The position numbers were made by a program, and so were the translations under genes. Shown piece by piece: positions 44,660 through 53,249 of a DNA stretch of 64,000 bases (within the stretch, counting starts at the first letter, position 1; each line of letters starts with the position of its first letter). Source of the DNA: Bradyrhizobium sp. LTSP849 (GTDB lineage: Bacteria > Pseudomonadota > Alphaproteobacteria > Rhizobiales > Xanthobacteraceae). The stretch covers positions 434,001 through 498,000 of the forward strand of contig NZ_JYMR01000023.1 in assembly GCF_000938255.1 (NCBI RefSeq), written 5' to 3'. A model generated the notes under the pieces. It did no database searches, had not been told where the DNA came from, and saw only the letters and a list, made by a program, of their open reading frames with translations.

Positions 44660-46006
44660 ATGAAACAGACAGTAAAGGCGCTTCTTACTGCTTGCGGAGT
44701 TCTTGCATCCGCGCTCGGTGTCGGAGCGGGGACCACGCCTGCGCATGCGCAGGCCAAGACCATCACGCTGTGCTGGGCCGCGTGGGACCCCGCCAACGCC
44801 CTGGTCGAATTGTCGAAGGACTTCACCGCCAAGACCGGCGTCGGTATGAAGTTCGAATTCGTGCCGTGGACCAACTATGCCGACCGCTTCCTGAACGAGC
44901 TCAATTCGCATGGCTCGTTGTGCGATCTCATCATCGGGGATTCGCAATGGATCGGGGGCGCTGCCGAGAACGGTCAGTACGTCAAGCTCAACGATTTCTT
45001 CAAGAAAGAAGGAATCAGTATGGACGACTACATGCCGGCGACGGTGGTCGGCTATTCCGAGTGGCCGAAGAACAGCCCGAACTACTGGGCGCTGCCTGCC
45101 ATGGGCGACGCGGTGGGCTGGACCTATCGCAAGGACTGGTTTGCGCGGCCGGAGATCCAGGCGGATTTCAAGGCCAAATACGGCCGCGATCTCGCCGTGC
45201 CGAAGACGCTTGATGAACTGCGCGACATCGCAAAATTCTTCCAGGGCCGCGAGATTGACGGCAAGAAGGTCTATGGCGCTTCGATCTATACCGAGCGTGG
45301 CTCGGAAGGCATCACCATGGGCGTTTCGAACTATCTCTATGATTACGGCTTCCAATATCAGGATCCGAAGAAGCCGTATTCAATGGACGGGTTCGTCAAT
45401 TCGCCCGGCGCCGTGAAGGGGCTCGAGGCCTACAAAGAGCTCTACAAGTGCTGCACGCCGCCCGGCGCCTCCAACTCCTACATGTCTGAAGGCCTCGATG
45501 CGTTCAAGTCGGGCCAGGTCGCACTCCAGATGAACTTCTTTGCCTTCTTCCCGGGCCTCTACAAGGATCCAAACGTTGGTGGGGACAAGATCGGCTTCTT
45601 CGGCAACCCGGCCGGCCCCGCGACGCAAGCGACGCAGCTCGGAGGGCAGGGGATTTCGGTCGTTTCCTACTCCAAGAACCAGGGCGAGGCACTGCAATAT
45701 ATCAAATGGTTCTCCGGTGGAGATGTGCAGAAGAAGTGGTGGGCGCTGGGCGGTTATTCCTGCGCCAAGTCCGTGTTGAATGATCCGGGCTTCCCGAACA
45801 GCGCGCCGTTTGCCGGAGAGTTTCTGAAGTCGATGGGAATGGTGGTCGACTTCTGGGCCGAGCCCTCCTATGCGCAACTCCTGCAAGCCGAACAGAAGCG
45901 CGTGCATGACTTCGTGGTAGCGGACAAGGGTACCGCGCAGGAAGCGCTCGACGGTCTGGTAAAGGACTGGAAGGCGATCTTCAAAGAAGAAGGCAAGAAG
46001 TTCTAA
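44660..46006 (+). CDS. ABC transporter substrate-binding protein, sugar/polyol type
   Basis: A 448-residue periplasmic binding protein. ATG 44660 follows GGGAGG at the proper distance and starts a clean signal peptide ('MKQTVKALLTACGVLASALG', cleavage near 'AHAQAK'). The mature part is a family-1 SBP ('TITLCWAAWDPANALVELSK', 'LCDLIIGDSQWIGG'). It is the first gene of an operon that runs to the dhaK gene. Members of this group bind glycerol, polyols or small sugars in rhizobia; a triose or tetrose ligand is inferred from the downstream kinase. Confidence 0.9.
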   Translation: MKQTVKALLTACGVLASALGVGAGTTPAHAQAKTITLCWAAWDPANALVELSKDFTAKTGVGMKFEFVPWTNYADRFLNELNSHGSLCDLIIGDSQWIGGAAENGQYVKLNDFFKKEGISMDDYMPATVVGYSEWPKNSPNYWALPAMGDAVGWTYRKDWFARPEIQADFKAKYGRDLAVPKTLDELRDIAKFFQGREIDGKKVYGASIYTERGSEGITMGVSNYLYDYGFQYQDPKKPYSMDGFVNSPGAVKGLEAYKELYKCCTPPGASNSYMSEGLDAFKSGQVALQMNFFAFFPGLYKDPNVGGDKIGFFGNPAGPATQATQLGGQGISVVSYSKNQGEALQYIKWFSGGDVQKKWWALGGYSCAKSVLNDPGFPNSAPFAGEFLKSMGMVVDFWAEPSYAQLLQAEQKRVHDFVVADKGTAQEALDGLVKDWKAIFKEEGKKF

Positions 46007-46013
46007 GGCAAAG

Positions 46014-46043
46014 GCCTGGGGCGTGCGTAAGCGCGCTCCAGGC
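46014..46043 (+). other. Intra-operon hairpin between SBP and permease genes
   Basis: A 13-bp stem (GCCTGGGGCGTGC / GCGCGCTCCAGGC, two G-T pairs) with a GTAA loop starts eight bases after the SBP stop. The sequence after it, TCTCTTCGG, has no T-run. It resembles the hairpin at 37261 in position and is likely to set the SBP-to-permease expression ratio. Confidence 0.7.
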
Positions 46044-46108
46044 TCTCTTCGGCAACAACCCGCAGGCGTCGCATAGTCACGGGCGCGACGCCAGGATTGA
46101 CCATAGCC

Positions 46109-47068
46109 ATGAACGATTTGAGTACCTCATCCCAGATCACCTACCAGGCCGTCCCGATCCGGCCAGGCACGATACGTCGCATCCGCGGCCTTTCGGACCA
46201 GGCGCTCGCCTGGCTTTTTATAACGCCCACGATCGTGCTGCTGCTGGCGATCAATATCTTCCCACTTGTGTGGACGATCTACCTGTCGTTCACCAATTAT
46301 CGCGCCAATCGGGCGAACGCGCCGACAATATGGCTCGGGGCCGATTGGTATCAGTCGATCCTGACCGATCCAGATATCTGGGCGGCGATGCAGGTAACCG
46401 CGCATTTCGTGGTTTGGACCGTGCTGATCGAGACCGTGCTCGGGTTCGGCCTTGCCTTCCTGATCGACAAGAAATTTCGTGGCCATGGCTTGTGGACCAC
46501 GATCATTCTGTTGCCGATGATGCTTTCACCGGCGGTCGTTGGCAATTTCTGGACCTTTCTTTATCAGCCGCAGATCGGATTGTTCAACTATGTGGTCGCG
46601 TTCTTCACGGGGCGCGAGGCTTCGTCGTTCCAGATGTTGGGAGACGTGACCCTCAGTCCGTGGGCCATCGTCATCGTCGATGCCTGGATGTGGACGCCCT
46701 ACGTGATGCTGATTTGCCTGGCCGGACTGCGTTCGATTCCGGATTACATCTATGAGGCAGCGGAGGTCGATCGCGCGTCGAATTGGCGGCAGTTCTGGTC
46801 GATCACGCTGCCGATGGCTCTGCCGTTCATCATGCTCGCGGTGCTCTTTCGCGGCATCGAGAACTTCAAGATGTTCGACATGGTCAACCTGCTGACCGGG
46901 GGAGGGCCGGGCTCAACCACGGAAGTCGCCTCGATCACACTGAAGCGCGCAGCCTTTGAGAGTTGGCGAACCGGCTATTCTTCGGCCTTCGCAATCATTT
47001 TGTTCGTGACGGTATTCGGCCTCGCCAACATCTACGTCAAGGCACTCAACCGGGTGAAAAGCCGATGA
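46109..47068 (+). CDS. ABC transporter permease, MalF/UgpA-like
   Basis: A 319-residue inner-membrane permease. ATG 46109 is preferred to the TTG four codons upstream. The first helix is 'LAWLFITPTIVLLLAINIFPLVW'. The EAA loop is 'EAAEVDRASNWRQFWSITLPM' and the C-terminal block 'GGGPGSTTEVASI' is shared with many sugar permeases. Its stop overlaps the next start (ATGA). Confidence 0.93.
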   Translation: MNDLSTSSQITYQAVPIRPGTIRRIRGLSDQALAWLFITPTIVLLLAINIFPLVWTIYLSFTNYRANRANAPTIWLGADWYQSILTDPDIWAAMQVTAHFVVWTVLIETVLGFGLAFLIDKKFRGHGLWTTIILLPMMLSPAVVGNFWTFLYQPQIGLFNYVVAFFTGREASSFQMLGDVTLSPWAIVIVDAWMWTPYVMLICLAGLRSIPDYIYEAAEVDRASNWRQFWSITLPMALPFIMLAVLFRGIENFKMFDMVNLLTGGGPGSTTEVASITLKRAAFESWRTGYSSAFAIILFVTVFGLANIYVKALNRVKSR

Positions 47069-48018
47069 GCGCCTCAAACGCAGCCCACTCAGTCGTCGAA
47101 CCGTCGACCAGCGCGCGCCGCTTCGCCGGCCTGCTCGTCATACTCTATGCCATCATCACGATGGTTCCGCTGGTATGGATCGTGCTCACCTCGTTCAAGT
47201 CGCCTGACGACGCGATCTCCTATCCGCCGAAGGTCCTGTTCAAGCCCTCCCTTGAGGGCTATTGCAACGTCTTCACCACACGCTCGCGCCAGACCCCGGA
47301 GTTTTTTCAGACGCTGGGTCCGCCGCAGGGGCTTTGTGACAACATCGCGCGCAGCCGCAACATGGTTGTCGCCGGACCGTCAAACTACGTGCCGCGCTTC
47401 ATCAACTCATTGATCATTGCCTTTGGTTCGACGGCGCTAGCCGTCGCGCTCGGCACGCTCGCAGCTTATGGTTTTTCGCGGTTCCGCGTGCCGCTGAAAG
47501 ACGACCTCTTGTTCTTCATTCTGTCGACCAGAATGATGCCGCCAATCGCACTCGCGATCCCCATCTATCTGATGTACCGGACCGTCGGGCTGTCGGATAC
47601 CCGGCTCGGGATGATCCTGCTCTACACGTCGGTCAACGTCTCGCTCGCCGTCTGGCTTCTCAAGGGCTTCATCGACGAAATCCCGCGCGAATACGAAGAA
47701 GCGGCAATGATCGACGGCTATACGCGCTTCCAGGCGTTCGTGAAGGTGGTTCTACCGCAGGCGACCACGGGAATCGCGGCAACGGCTATTTTCTGCTTGA
47801 TCTTTGCATGGAACGAATACGCCTTTGCGGTGCTTCTGACCTCGGGCAACGCGCAGACCGCGCCCCCATTCATTCCGATCATCATCGGCGAGGGCGGCCA
47901 GGATTGGCCCGCAGTAGCCGCCGGCACGACGATCTTTCTCGTGCCGATCGTCGTGTTCACGGTGCTGCTGCGCAAGCATCTTCTCCGCGGCATTACCTTT
48001 GGGGCCGTCCGCAAATGA
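47065..48018 (+). CDS. ABC transporter permease, MalG/UgpE-like
   Basis: A 317-residue inner-membrane permease. After the first helix, residues ~60-110 form a longer-than-usual periplasmic insert ('FTTRSRQTPEFFQTLGPPQG') that most MalG proteins lack. The EAA loop is 'EAAMIDGYTRFQAFVKVVLPQ'. The start overlaps the previous stop, and its own stop overlaps the ATG of a 70-aa membrane protein gene. Confidence 0.92.
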   Translation: MSASNAAHSVVEPSTSARRFAGLLVILYAIITMVPLVWIVLTSFKSPDDAISYPPKVLFKPSLEGYCNVFTTRSRQTPEFFQTLGPPQGLCDNIARSRNMVVAGPSNYVPRFINSLIIAFGSTALAVALGTLAAYGFSRFRVPLKDDLLFFILSTRMMPPIALAIPIYLMYRTVGLSDTRLGMILLYTSVNVSLAVWLLKGFIDEIPREYEEAAMIDGYTRFQAFVKVVLPQATTGIAATAIFCLIFAWNEYAFAVLLTSGNAQTAPPFIPIIIGEGGQDWPAVAAGTTIFLVPIVVFTVLLRKHLLRGITFGAVRK

Positions 48019-48227
48019 ATCTTGATGTGAACACGTCCACGTCCAACGTCAGCTTGACGAGCAGAATGTTGCGGCGTGGTCCGCTGGAAGCCATCGCGAC
48101 GACGATCATTGCCGCAGGCGTGGTCATGCTGATGCAGCCGTTTTTTCTCACGCTCTATTCCTGGTCATTCGCAGTCACGCTCTTTGGGACTGTGATGTTC
48201 ACAATTGTCTCGAAGGTCCGAGAGTAG
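48015..48227 (+). CDS. Small two-helix membrane protein of the transporter operon
   Basis: A 70-residue protein starting with an ATGA overlap. Residues ~25-65 are hydrophobic and could form two membrane helices ('ATTIIAAGVVMLMQPFFLTLYS' region and 'FAVTLFGTVMFTIVS'). I do not recognise the family. Rhizobial glycerol ABC operons (glpSTPQUV) also carry a small membrane protein beside two permeases and two ATPases, so an accessory role in the importer is a reasonable inference. It is followed six bases later by the first ATPase gene. Confidence 0.75.
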   Translation: MNLDVNTSTSNVSLTSRMLRRGPLEAIATTIIAAGVVMLMQPFFLTLYSWSFAVTLFGTVMFTIVSKVRE

Positions 48228-48233
48228 CGCTCG

Positions 48234-49331
48234 ATGGCACAGATCAGAGTCGAAGCGCTCAACAAATCCTTTGGCGAGTTTCACGCAGTCAAGGACGCGA
48301 GCTTCACGGTGGATGACGGACAGTTCCTTTGTCTGCTTGGCCCTTCCGGGTGCGGCAAAACGACAACGCTGCGGATGATCGCAGGGTTGGAGTTGCCGAC
48401 ATCCGGTACCATCAGGCTCGGCGGCGATGACGTGACGATGAACCGCGCCTCTGCGCGAGATATTGCCTTCGTGTTTCAGCTATTTGCGCTCTATCCGCAT
48501 ATGAACGTCCGGCGCAATATCGGCTTTCCGCTCAAATGTGAGGGCATCGGGGCCGCGGAGTGCGATCGGCGGGTGGTGGAGGCCGCGCGGATCCTGCGCA
48601 TATCCCATCTCCTCGATCGGTCCGTTTCGACTCTCACCGGCGGCGATCGTCAACGCGTCGCGCTGGGGCGGGCGATTGTTCGCAAGCCGAAGTGTTTTCT
48701 GATGGACGAGCCCCTCGGAGCGCTCGATACCGAAATGCGCGAAGCGATGATCCATGAATTGCGCGCGCTGCATGAGCGGCTCGGTGCGACGACGGTCTAC
48801 GTCACGCATGACCAGCTGGAAGCCATGGCGATGGCGGACATGATTGCTGTAATGAACAACGGCGTGGTCGAGCAGGTCGCGAGCCCGCGCGACATCTATG
48901 ACCGTCCGGCTTCGCTGTTCGTCGCCGACTTCATCGGTTCACCGCCGATGAACTTCCTGCCGTTTCGCGGCAGTCTGGAAGCCGGTGCACAGACGATCCG
49001 GCTCGGCGAGCGCGAAGTTGCGGTTCCCGCCGCGCGCGAGGCGCTGGCGGAAAGCGATCTCGTGCTCGGTGTTCGGCCCGAGCATGTGCGTTTCACCGAT
49101 CGCGGCATGGTGAGGGGCGAGGTCTATGGGTCGGAATATCTCGGTACCACGCAGATCGTTACCGTGACGACGCGCTATGGTGCGCTCAAGGCCCGGTCAC
49201 CCGCCAGCATATCGTTTCGAACCGGAGAGAGTGTTGGGCTCGACTTTCGGCCGGATACGCTGTCGATCTTCGACAAGGGGTCGGGCCGGGCGATCCGCAC
49301 CGCGTTGCATGAGGGAGGTGCGCATGGCTAA
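48234..49331 (+). CDS. ABC transporter ATP-binding protein with LTGGD signature
   Basis: A 365-residue MalK-like ATPase. Walker A is 'GPSGCGKTTTLRM' and Walker B 'CFLMDEPLGALDTEM'. The signature is 'LTGGDRQRVALGRAI' instead of LSGGQ, with Asp at the Gln position. The Q-loop reads 'VFQLFALYPHM'. The C-terminal ~130 residues carry a TOBE-type domain ('LVLGVRPEHVRF'). Paired with the next ATPase it would give an asymmetric dimer with one standard and one variant site, as in GlpS/GlpT-type importers. Confidence 0.92.
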   Translation: MAQIRVEALNKSFGEFHAVKDASFTVDDGQFLCLLGPSGCGKTTTLRMIAGLELPTSGTIRLGGDDVTMNRASARDIAFVFQLFALYPHMNVRRNIGFPLKCEGIGAAECDRRVVEAARILRISHLLDRSVSTLTGGDRQRVALGRAIVRKPKCFLMDEPLGALDTEMREAMIHELRALHERLGATTVYVTHDQLEAMAMADMIAVMNNGVVEQVASPRDIYDRPASLFVADFIGSPPMNFLPFRGSLEAGAQTIRLGEREVAVPAAREALAESDLVLGVRPEHVRFTDRGMVRGEVYGSEYLGTTQIVTVTTRYGALKARSPASISFRTGESVGLDFRPDTLSIFDKGSGRAIRTALHEGGAHG

Positions 49332-50331
49332 GGTCGAGATCAGGGCCGTCTCCAAAGCGTTCAACAAAACGCAGGCGGTCAGCAATCTGTCGCTGACCAT
49401 CGGAGACGGTGAATTCGTCGCGCTGCTCGGGCCGACGGGCGCCGGCAAGACGACGACATTGCGTCTCATCGCCGGATTGGAGATGCCGGACAGCGGTTCG
49501 GTCCGGATCGACGAACGCGACGTGACCGGTGATGCGCCGGCCGATCGCGACGTGGCTTTCGTGTTCCAGCAATACTCGCTGTATCCGCATCTGACCGTGT
49601 TCGAGAACATGGCCTTTTCGTTGCGTGCGCCGATCCGCCGCGTACCCGAAGCCGAGATCCGCATCAAGGTGCAGGAGGTCGCGCGTCTTCTCCACATCGA
49701 AACCAAGCTGGACAACAAGGCGACGCAGTTGTCGGGCGGACAGATGCAGCGCGTCGCGATCGGTCGGGCCCTGGTGCGCTCGCCCTCGATCTATCTGATG
49801 GACGAACCACTCTCGTCGCTGGACGCCAAGCTGCGCGGCGAAATGCGCCTCGAACTCAAGCGCATCCAGACTGATCTCGGCGCGACCATCCTCTATGTCA
49901 CCCACGATCAGACCGAAGCGATGACCATGGCGTCGCGCATCGGCGTGATCGAGAGTGGGCGGCTGATGCAGATCGGTACACCGCGAGAGATTTACGAGAA
50001 TCCGATCAACGCCCATGTCGCGGCGCGGCTGGGCCAGCCTGCGATCAACCTGTTGCCGGCAGCCTTATTTGCCGGCGTTCCGCCCGCGGCCGCGACCGTC
50101 GGCGCGCGTACTGAGCACCTGACGATTGCGCGCGGCGGCGGAGACGTGTCGGCAACCGTCACGCGGATCGAACATCTCGGTGACCAGAGCTATCTGCACC
50201 TCGACATCGGCGGCCGACCGGTCGTGACGCTGTCGGACCCAGAAGCGAGTCTCGGCGCCGGGGACACCGTGTCGCTCCGCCTCAACAAGCCGCTGTTCTT
50301 CGATGCGGCCGGGGGGAGGGTCGCGGCATGA
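49324..50331 (+). CDS. ABC transporter ATP-binding protein, MalK/UgpC-like
   Basis: A 335-residue ATPase starting at ATG 49324, eight bases inside the previous gene. It has Walker A 'GPTGAGKTTTLRL', Q-loop 'VFQQYSLYPHLTVFENM', the standard signature 'LSGGQMQRVAIGRAL' and Walker B 'IYLMDEPLSSLDAKL'. The C-terminal TOBE domain is shorter than usual. It overlaps the dhaL start by four bases, so transport and kinase genes are translationally linked. It could also energise the ATPase-less sugar importer of region 2, though nothing proves that. Confidence 0.92.
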   Translation: MAKVEIRAVSKAFNKTQAVSNLSLTIGDGEFVALLGPTGAGKTTTLRLIAGLEMPDSGSVRIDERDVTGDAPADRDVAFVFQQYSLYPHLTVFENMAFSLRAPIRRVPEAEIRIKVQEVARLLHIETKLDNKATQLSGGQMQRVAIGRALVRSPSIYLMDEPLSSLDAKLRGEMRLELKRIQTDLGATILYVTHDQTEAMTMASRIGVIESGRLMQIGTPREIYENPINAHVAARLGQPAINLLPAALFAGVPPAAATVGARTEHLTIARGGGDVSATVTRIEHLGDQSYLHLDIGGRPVVTLSDPEASLGAGDTVSLRLNKPLFFDAAGGRVAA

Positions 50332-50942
50332 GTCTCGATCGGGCGGCCAGGGAAAAGCTGGTGCGGGCACTTGCGGCGTCGGTGATCGAACACGCCAACG
50401 AACTGACCAGCCTCGACCAGGCGATTGGTGACGGCGATCACGGGCTGAACATGAAGCGCGGCTTCGAGGCTGTGATTGCAACACTGCCCGGCCTCGCGGA
50501 CAAGTCGCTGCCGGAAATGCTGAAGGCGATCGGGATGACGCTGGTGATGAAGGTCGGCGGCGCTTCCGGGCCGCTGGTCGGCACTTTCTTCATGGAGCTA
50601 GGCAAGGCGCTCCCGGAGCAGCCGGCGCGGGCCGATCTCGTCGCAGCGACGGACAAGGCGATCGATGCCGTCAGGGCACGCGGACGTTCGGAAGCCGGGC
50701 AGAAGACCTTGCTGGATGTCCTGGTGCCGGTGCAAGCCGTGCTGGCAGGGGGCGGCGATGCCAGGGCGGTTGCGGCGGAGGCGGCGCAAGCGGCCGATCG
50801 CACCACGCCGATGCTCGCTATTCGCGGCCGAGCTTCCTTTCTCGGCGAACGTTCCATTGGTCACATGGACCCGGGTTCGCGCTCAGTGTCCCTTTTGATC
50901 GGTGCGGCAGTCAAGGTACTGGAATTCGAGGCAAGTTCATGA
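50328..50942 (+). CDS. dhaL: Dihydroxyacetone kinase subunit DhaL (ADP-binding)
   Basis: A 204-residue all-helical nucleotide-binding subunit. 'LDQAIGDGDHGLNMKRGF' (D35, D37 and preceding Asp) is the Mg-ADP site of DhaL, and 'KVGGASGPLVGTFFMELG' and 'DPGSRSVSLLI' are also typical. In PEP-dependent kinases, ADP stays bound to DhaL as a cofactor and is rephosphorylated by DhaM, then gives phosphate to DHA on DhaK. Here dhaL is separated from dhaK by dhaM, HPr, EI and regulator genes. Confidence 0.93.
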   Translation: MSLDRAAREKLVRALAASVIEHANELTSLDQAIGDGDHGLNMKRGFEAVIATLPGLADKSLPEMLKAIGMTLVMKVGGASGPLVGTFFMELGKALPEQPARADLVAATDKAIDAVRARGRSEAGQKTLLDVLVPVQAVLAGGGDARAVAAEAAQAADRTTPMLAIRGRASFLGERSIGHMDPGSRSVSLLIGAAVKVLEFEASS

Positions 50943-51340
50943 GCAGTGCAAATGCCCGCAATGTCGGGATCGTCATCGTTTCTCACTCCCCCAAGATCGC
51001 GGAAGGTGCGGCAGACATGGTGCGCCAGATGGTAGGCAGCGCCGTGCCGCTCGCCTGGACAGGTGGCGATGTCGATGGCGGGCTCGGCACGAATGTTGCT
51101 GGAATCCTCGAGGCGATCGAGACGGCATGGTCGCCGGCAGGTGTGGCTGTGCTGGTTGATCTGGGTGGGGCGGAGACAAATTCTGAGATGGCGGTAGAAA
51201 TGCTGGCCGAAGATCGGAGGGCGCGCGTTGTCGTCTGTAATGCCCCGGTGGTTGAGGGAGCGGTGATTGCAGCGACGGAATCTTCGGGTGGTTCATCGCT
51301 CGCCGCGGTCAAGCGTAGCGCGGAGGAATTCTATGCATGA
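50939..51340 (+). CDS. dhaM: PTS-type phosphotransfer subunit DhaM (EIIA-Man fold)
   Basis: A 133-residue single-domain protein with the EIIA-mannose fold. The phospho-accepting His is H16 in 'VIVSHSPKIAEGAADMV', and 'GTNVAGILEAIE' and 'VLVDLGGAETNSEMA' complete the DhaM pattern. In E. coli, DhaM is fused to HPr and an EI-like part; here those are separate genes that follow directly. It passes phosphate from HPr to the ADP on DhaL. Start and stop overlap both neighbours. Confidence 0.92.
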   Translation: MSSANARNVGIVIVSHSPKIAEGAADMVRQMVGSAVPLAWTGGDVDGGLGTNVAGILEAIETAWSPAGVAVLVDLGGAETNSEMAVEMLAEDRRARVVVCNAPVVEGAVIAATESSGGSSLAAVKRSAEEFYA

Positions 51341-51647
51341 TGCCCACGCCAGCCGGGCAGGTGAGACGTCGGTGCCGCTGACCGCCTCGGCGGTTCTCGT
51401 CAACAAGGTCGGTCTTCATGCGCGGCCATCGGTCAAGCTGACACAGTGCGCGAAGAAGTTTGTCGCAAAGATCGAGCTTGCCCTCGCTGAAGACGGCCCC
51501 TGGACCGACGCCAAGAGTCCCGTGAAGGTGATGCGCGTGAAGGCCCCACAGGGCGCGACGTTGCATTTTCGCGTTGCCGGCGCCGACGGCGAAGCGGCGC
51601 TCGCGGCCATGCTGGCGCTGGTGCATGATGGATTTGGTGAGGTGTGA
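51333..51647 (+). CDS. ptsH: HPr family phosphocarrier protein
   Basis: A 104-residue HPr with a ~15-residue N-terminal extension. The phospho-His is H29 in 'NKVGLHARPSVKL'. S62 in 'DAKSPVKVMRVKAPQGATL' matches the regulatory Ser46 position. The inserted loop around 'AEDGPWTDA' is longer than in E. coli HPr. ATG 51333 lies inside the dhaM end, with GGAGGA upstream. It relays phosphate from the adjacent EI to DhaM. Confidence 0.93.
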   Translation: MHDAHASRAGETSVPLTASAVLVNKVGLHARPSVKLTQCAKKFVAKIELALAEDGPWTDAKSPVKVMRVKAPQGATLHFRVAGADGEAALAAMLALVHDGFGEV

Positions 51648-51650
51648 GGC

Positions 51651-53249
51651 GTGACCGAGATTCGTCTCACCGGCCGTGCCGCCGCGCCGGGCCTCGCCAT
51701 CGGACCGGTCACCGTGCTGACCGCCGCTGTTGCTGAACGGGCGGCGAGCGGCGATCCCGCTCAGGAGGCGGCCGCATTGAAGGCAGCAATCGAAGGTGCG
51801 ACGGCGGAGATGGTCAAACTGATCGGCACCCTTGAAGGCGAGGTTGCGGACATCCTGGAATTCCAGGTCGCAATGCTGGAAGACGATGCGCTGGCGGAGG
51901 GAGCCTATGACGCCATCTCGGCTGGCATTTCCGCTGACCATGCCTGGCGTTCGGCACTCGACGCGGAGATCATGGGCTATCGTTCCGCGAACAATGAATA
52001 TTTCCGTGCTCGCGCCGCGGATCTGGTCGATATCCGCGACCGCGTGCTCGCGCGTCTGAACGGCGCTGATACGACCGCGAAGATTGCGGTCGGGGCGATC
52101 ATCGCGGGTGACGACATCTCGCCTTCCACCTTTCTCGCTGCCGACTGGTCACGTGGTGGCGCCATCGCACTGGCCGCCGGCTCACCTTCCTCGCATGTCG
52201 CCATGCTGGCACGGGCGCGCGGCGCCCCCATGGTGGTCGGGCTCGGCCCATTGTCGTGGATCGGACCGCCACCTTCATTGGCGCTCGTCGACGGCGATGC
52301 CGGCATCGTGGTCTTCGACCCCGAGCCGGAAACGCGGCGGCTGTTCGAGCGACGCTTGGCGGCGGCGAATGCTGCGCAAGCCGCCGCCGATGCCGGTCGC
52401 CTCGAGCCTGCTTGTACGGCCGACGGCCGACAGATCGCGGTTCTTCTCAACGTCGCCGCACCTGAGGACCTCGCAGATCTGGATCCCAAGATCTGCGACG
52501 GCATCGGCTTGGTGCGCACGGAATTTCTGTTCGAGGCGTCCCACGGGCTACCGGACGAGGACACCCAATATGCTGTCTATCGGCGCATTCTCGACTGGGC
52601 CAAGGGAAGGCCGGTGACGATCCGCACGCTCGATGCCGGCGGCGACAAGCCGATCGCCGGTTTGACCGTCGACGGCGAGCGCAATCCGTTTCTCGGCCTT
52701 CGCGGCATCCGTCTTTCGCTGGCGCGGCCGGAGGTGTTTCGCGTGCAATTGCGGGCACTCTCCCGTGCTGCCGCGCATGGGACGCTGAAGGTGATGCTGC
52801 CGATGATCGCGGTCCCTTCGGAGCTCGATCGCGCGAGTGCCATGCTTGATGCGGAGTTCGCGACCCTCAAGGCGAACGGAATTGCCTGCGCTCTCCCGCC
52901 GCTCGGCATTATGGTCGAGGTTCCAGCGGCGGCACTCCGTGCAGCGGATTTCGGCGCTGCATTCTATTCCATCGGTTCGAACGATCTGACCCAGTACACG
53001 ATGGCGGCGGCGCGCGATATTGGCGCAGTCGCTGACCTCAATGATGCCGGCAATCCAGCTGTGCTGGCACTGATAGCCGCAACCGTCGAGGCCGGACAAA
53101 AGCGCGGTGTCGAAGTCTCCCTCTGCGGCGACGCCGCGGCCGACACTCACCTGACGACGATGCTGCTCGCGACCGGATTGACGACTCTCTCGGTGTCGCC
53201 GATTGCCGTCGCACGGCTCAAGGCCGCAATCGCAAAGGTGGGTTCATGA
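51651..53249 (+). CDS. ptsI: PTS Enzyme I (PEP-protein phosphotransferase)
   Basis: A 532-residue EI with GTG start three bases after the HPr stop. The phospho-His is H182 in 'AGSPSSHVAMLARARGAP', a variant of the usual GGRTSH motif. The PEP-binding barrel has 'GLRGIRLSLARPEVFRVQL', 'GIMVEVPAAAL', 'SIGSNDLTQYTMA' and the catalytic Cys in 'VSLCGDAAAD'. It is somewhat shorter than the E. coli enzyme (575 aa). No sugar EIIBC is present, so it appears dedicated to the DHA kinase or to regulation. Confidence 0.93.
   Translation: MTEIRLTGRAAAPGLAIGPVTVLTAAVAERAASGDPAQEAAALKAAIEGATAEMVKLIGTLEGEVADILEFQVAMLEDDALAEGAYDAISAGISADHAWRSALDAEIMGYRSANNEYFRARAADLVDIRDRVLARLNGADTTAKIAVGAIIAGDDISPSTFLAADWSRGGAIALAAGSPSSHVAMLARARGAPMVVGLGPLSWIGPPPSLALVDGDAGIVVFDPEPETRRLFERRLAAANAAQAAADAGRLEPACTADGRQIAVLLNVAAPEDLADLDPKICDGIGLVRTEFLFEASHGLPDEDTQYAVYRRILDWAKGRPVTIRTLDAGGDKPIAGLTVDGERNPFLGLRGIRLSLARPEVFRVQLRALSRAAAHGTLKVMLPMIAVPSELDRASAMLDAEFATLKANGIACALPPLGIMVEVPAAALRAADFGAAFYSIGSNDLTQYTMAAARDIGAVADLNDAGNPAVLALIAATVEAGQKRGVEVSLCGDAAADTHLTTMLLATGLTTLSVSPIAVARLKAAIAKVGS

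Noticed and set aside
48234..49331. LTGGD variant as evidence of a dead ATPase
   Set aside because: Walker A, Walker B and H-loop regions are intact, and variant signatures occur in working heterodimeric importers.
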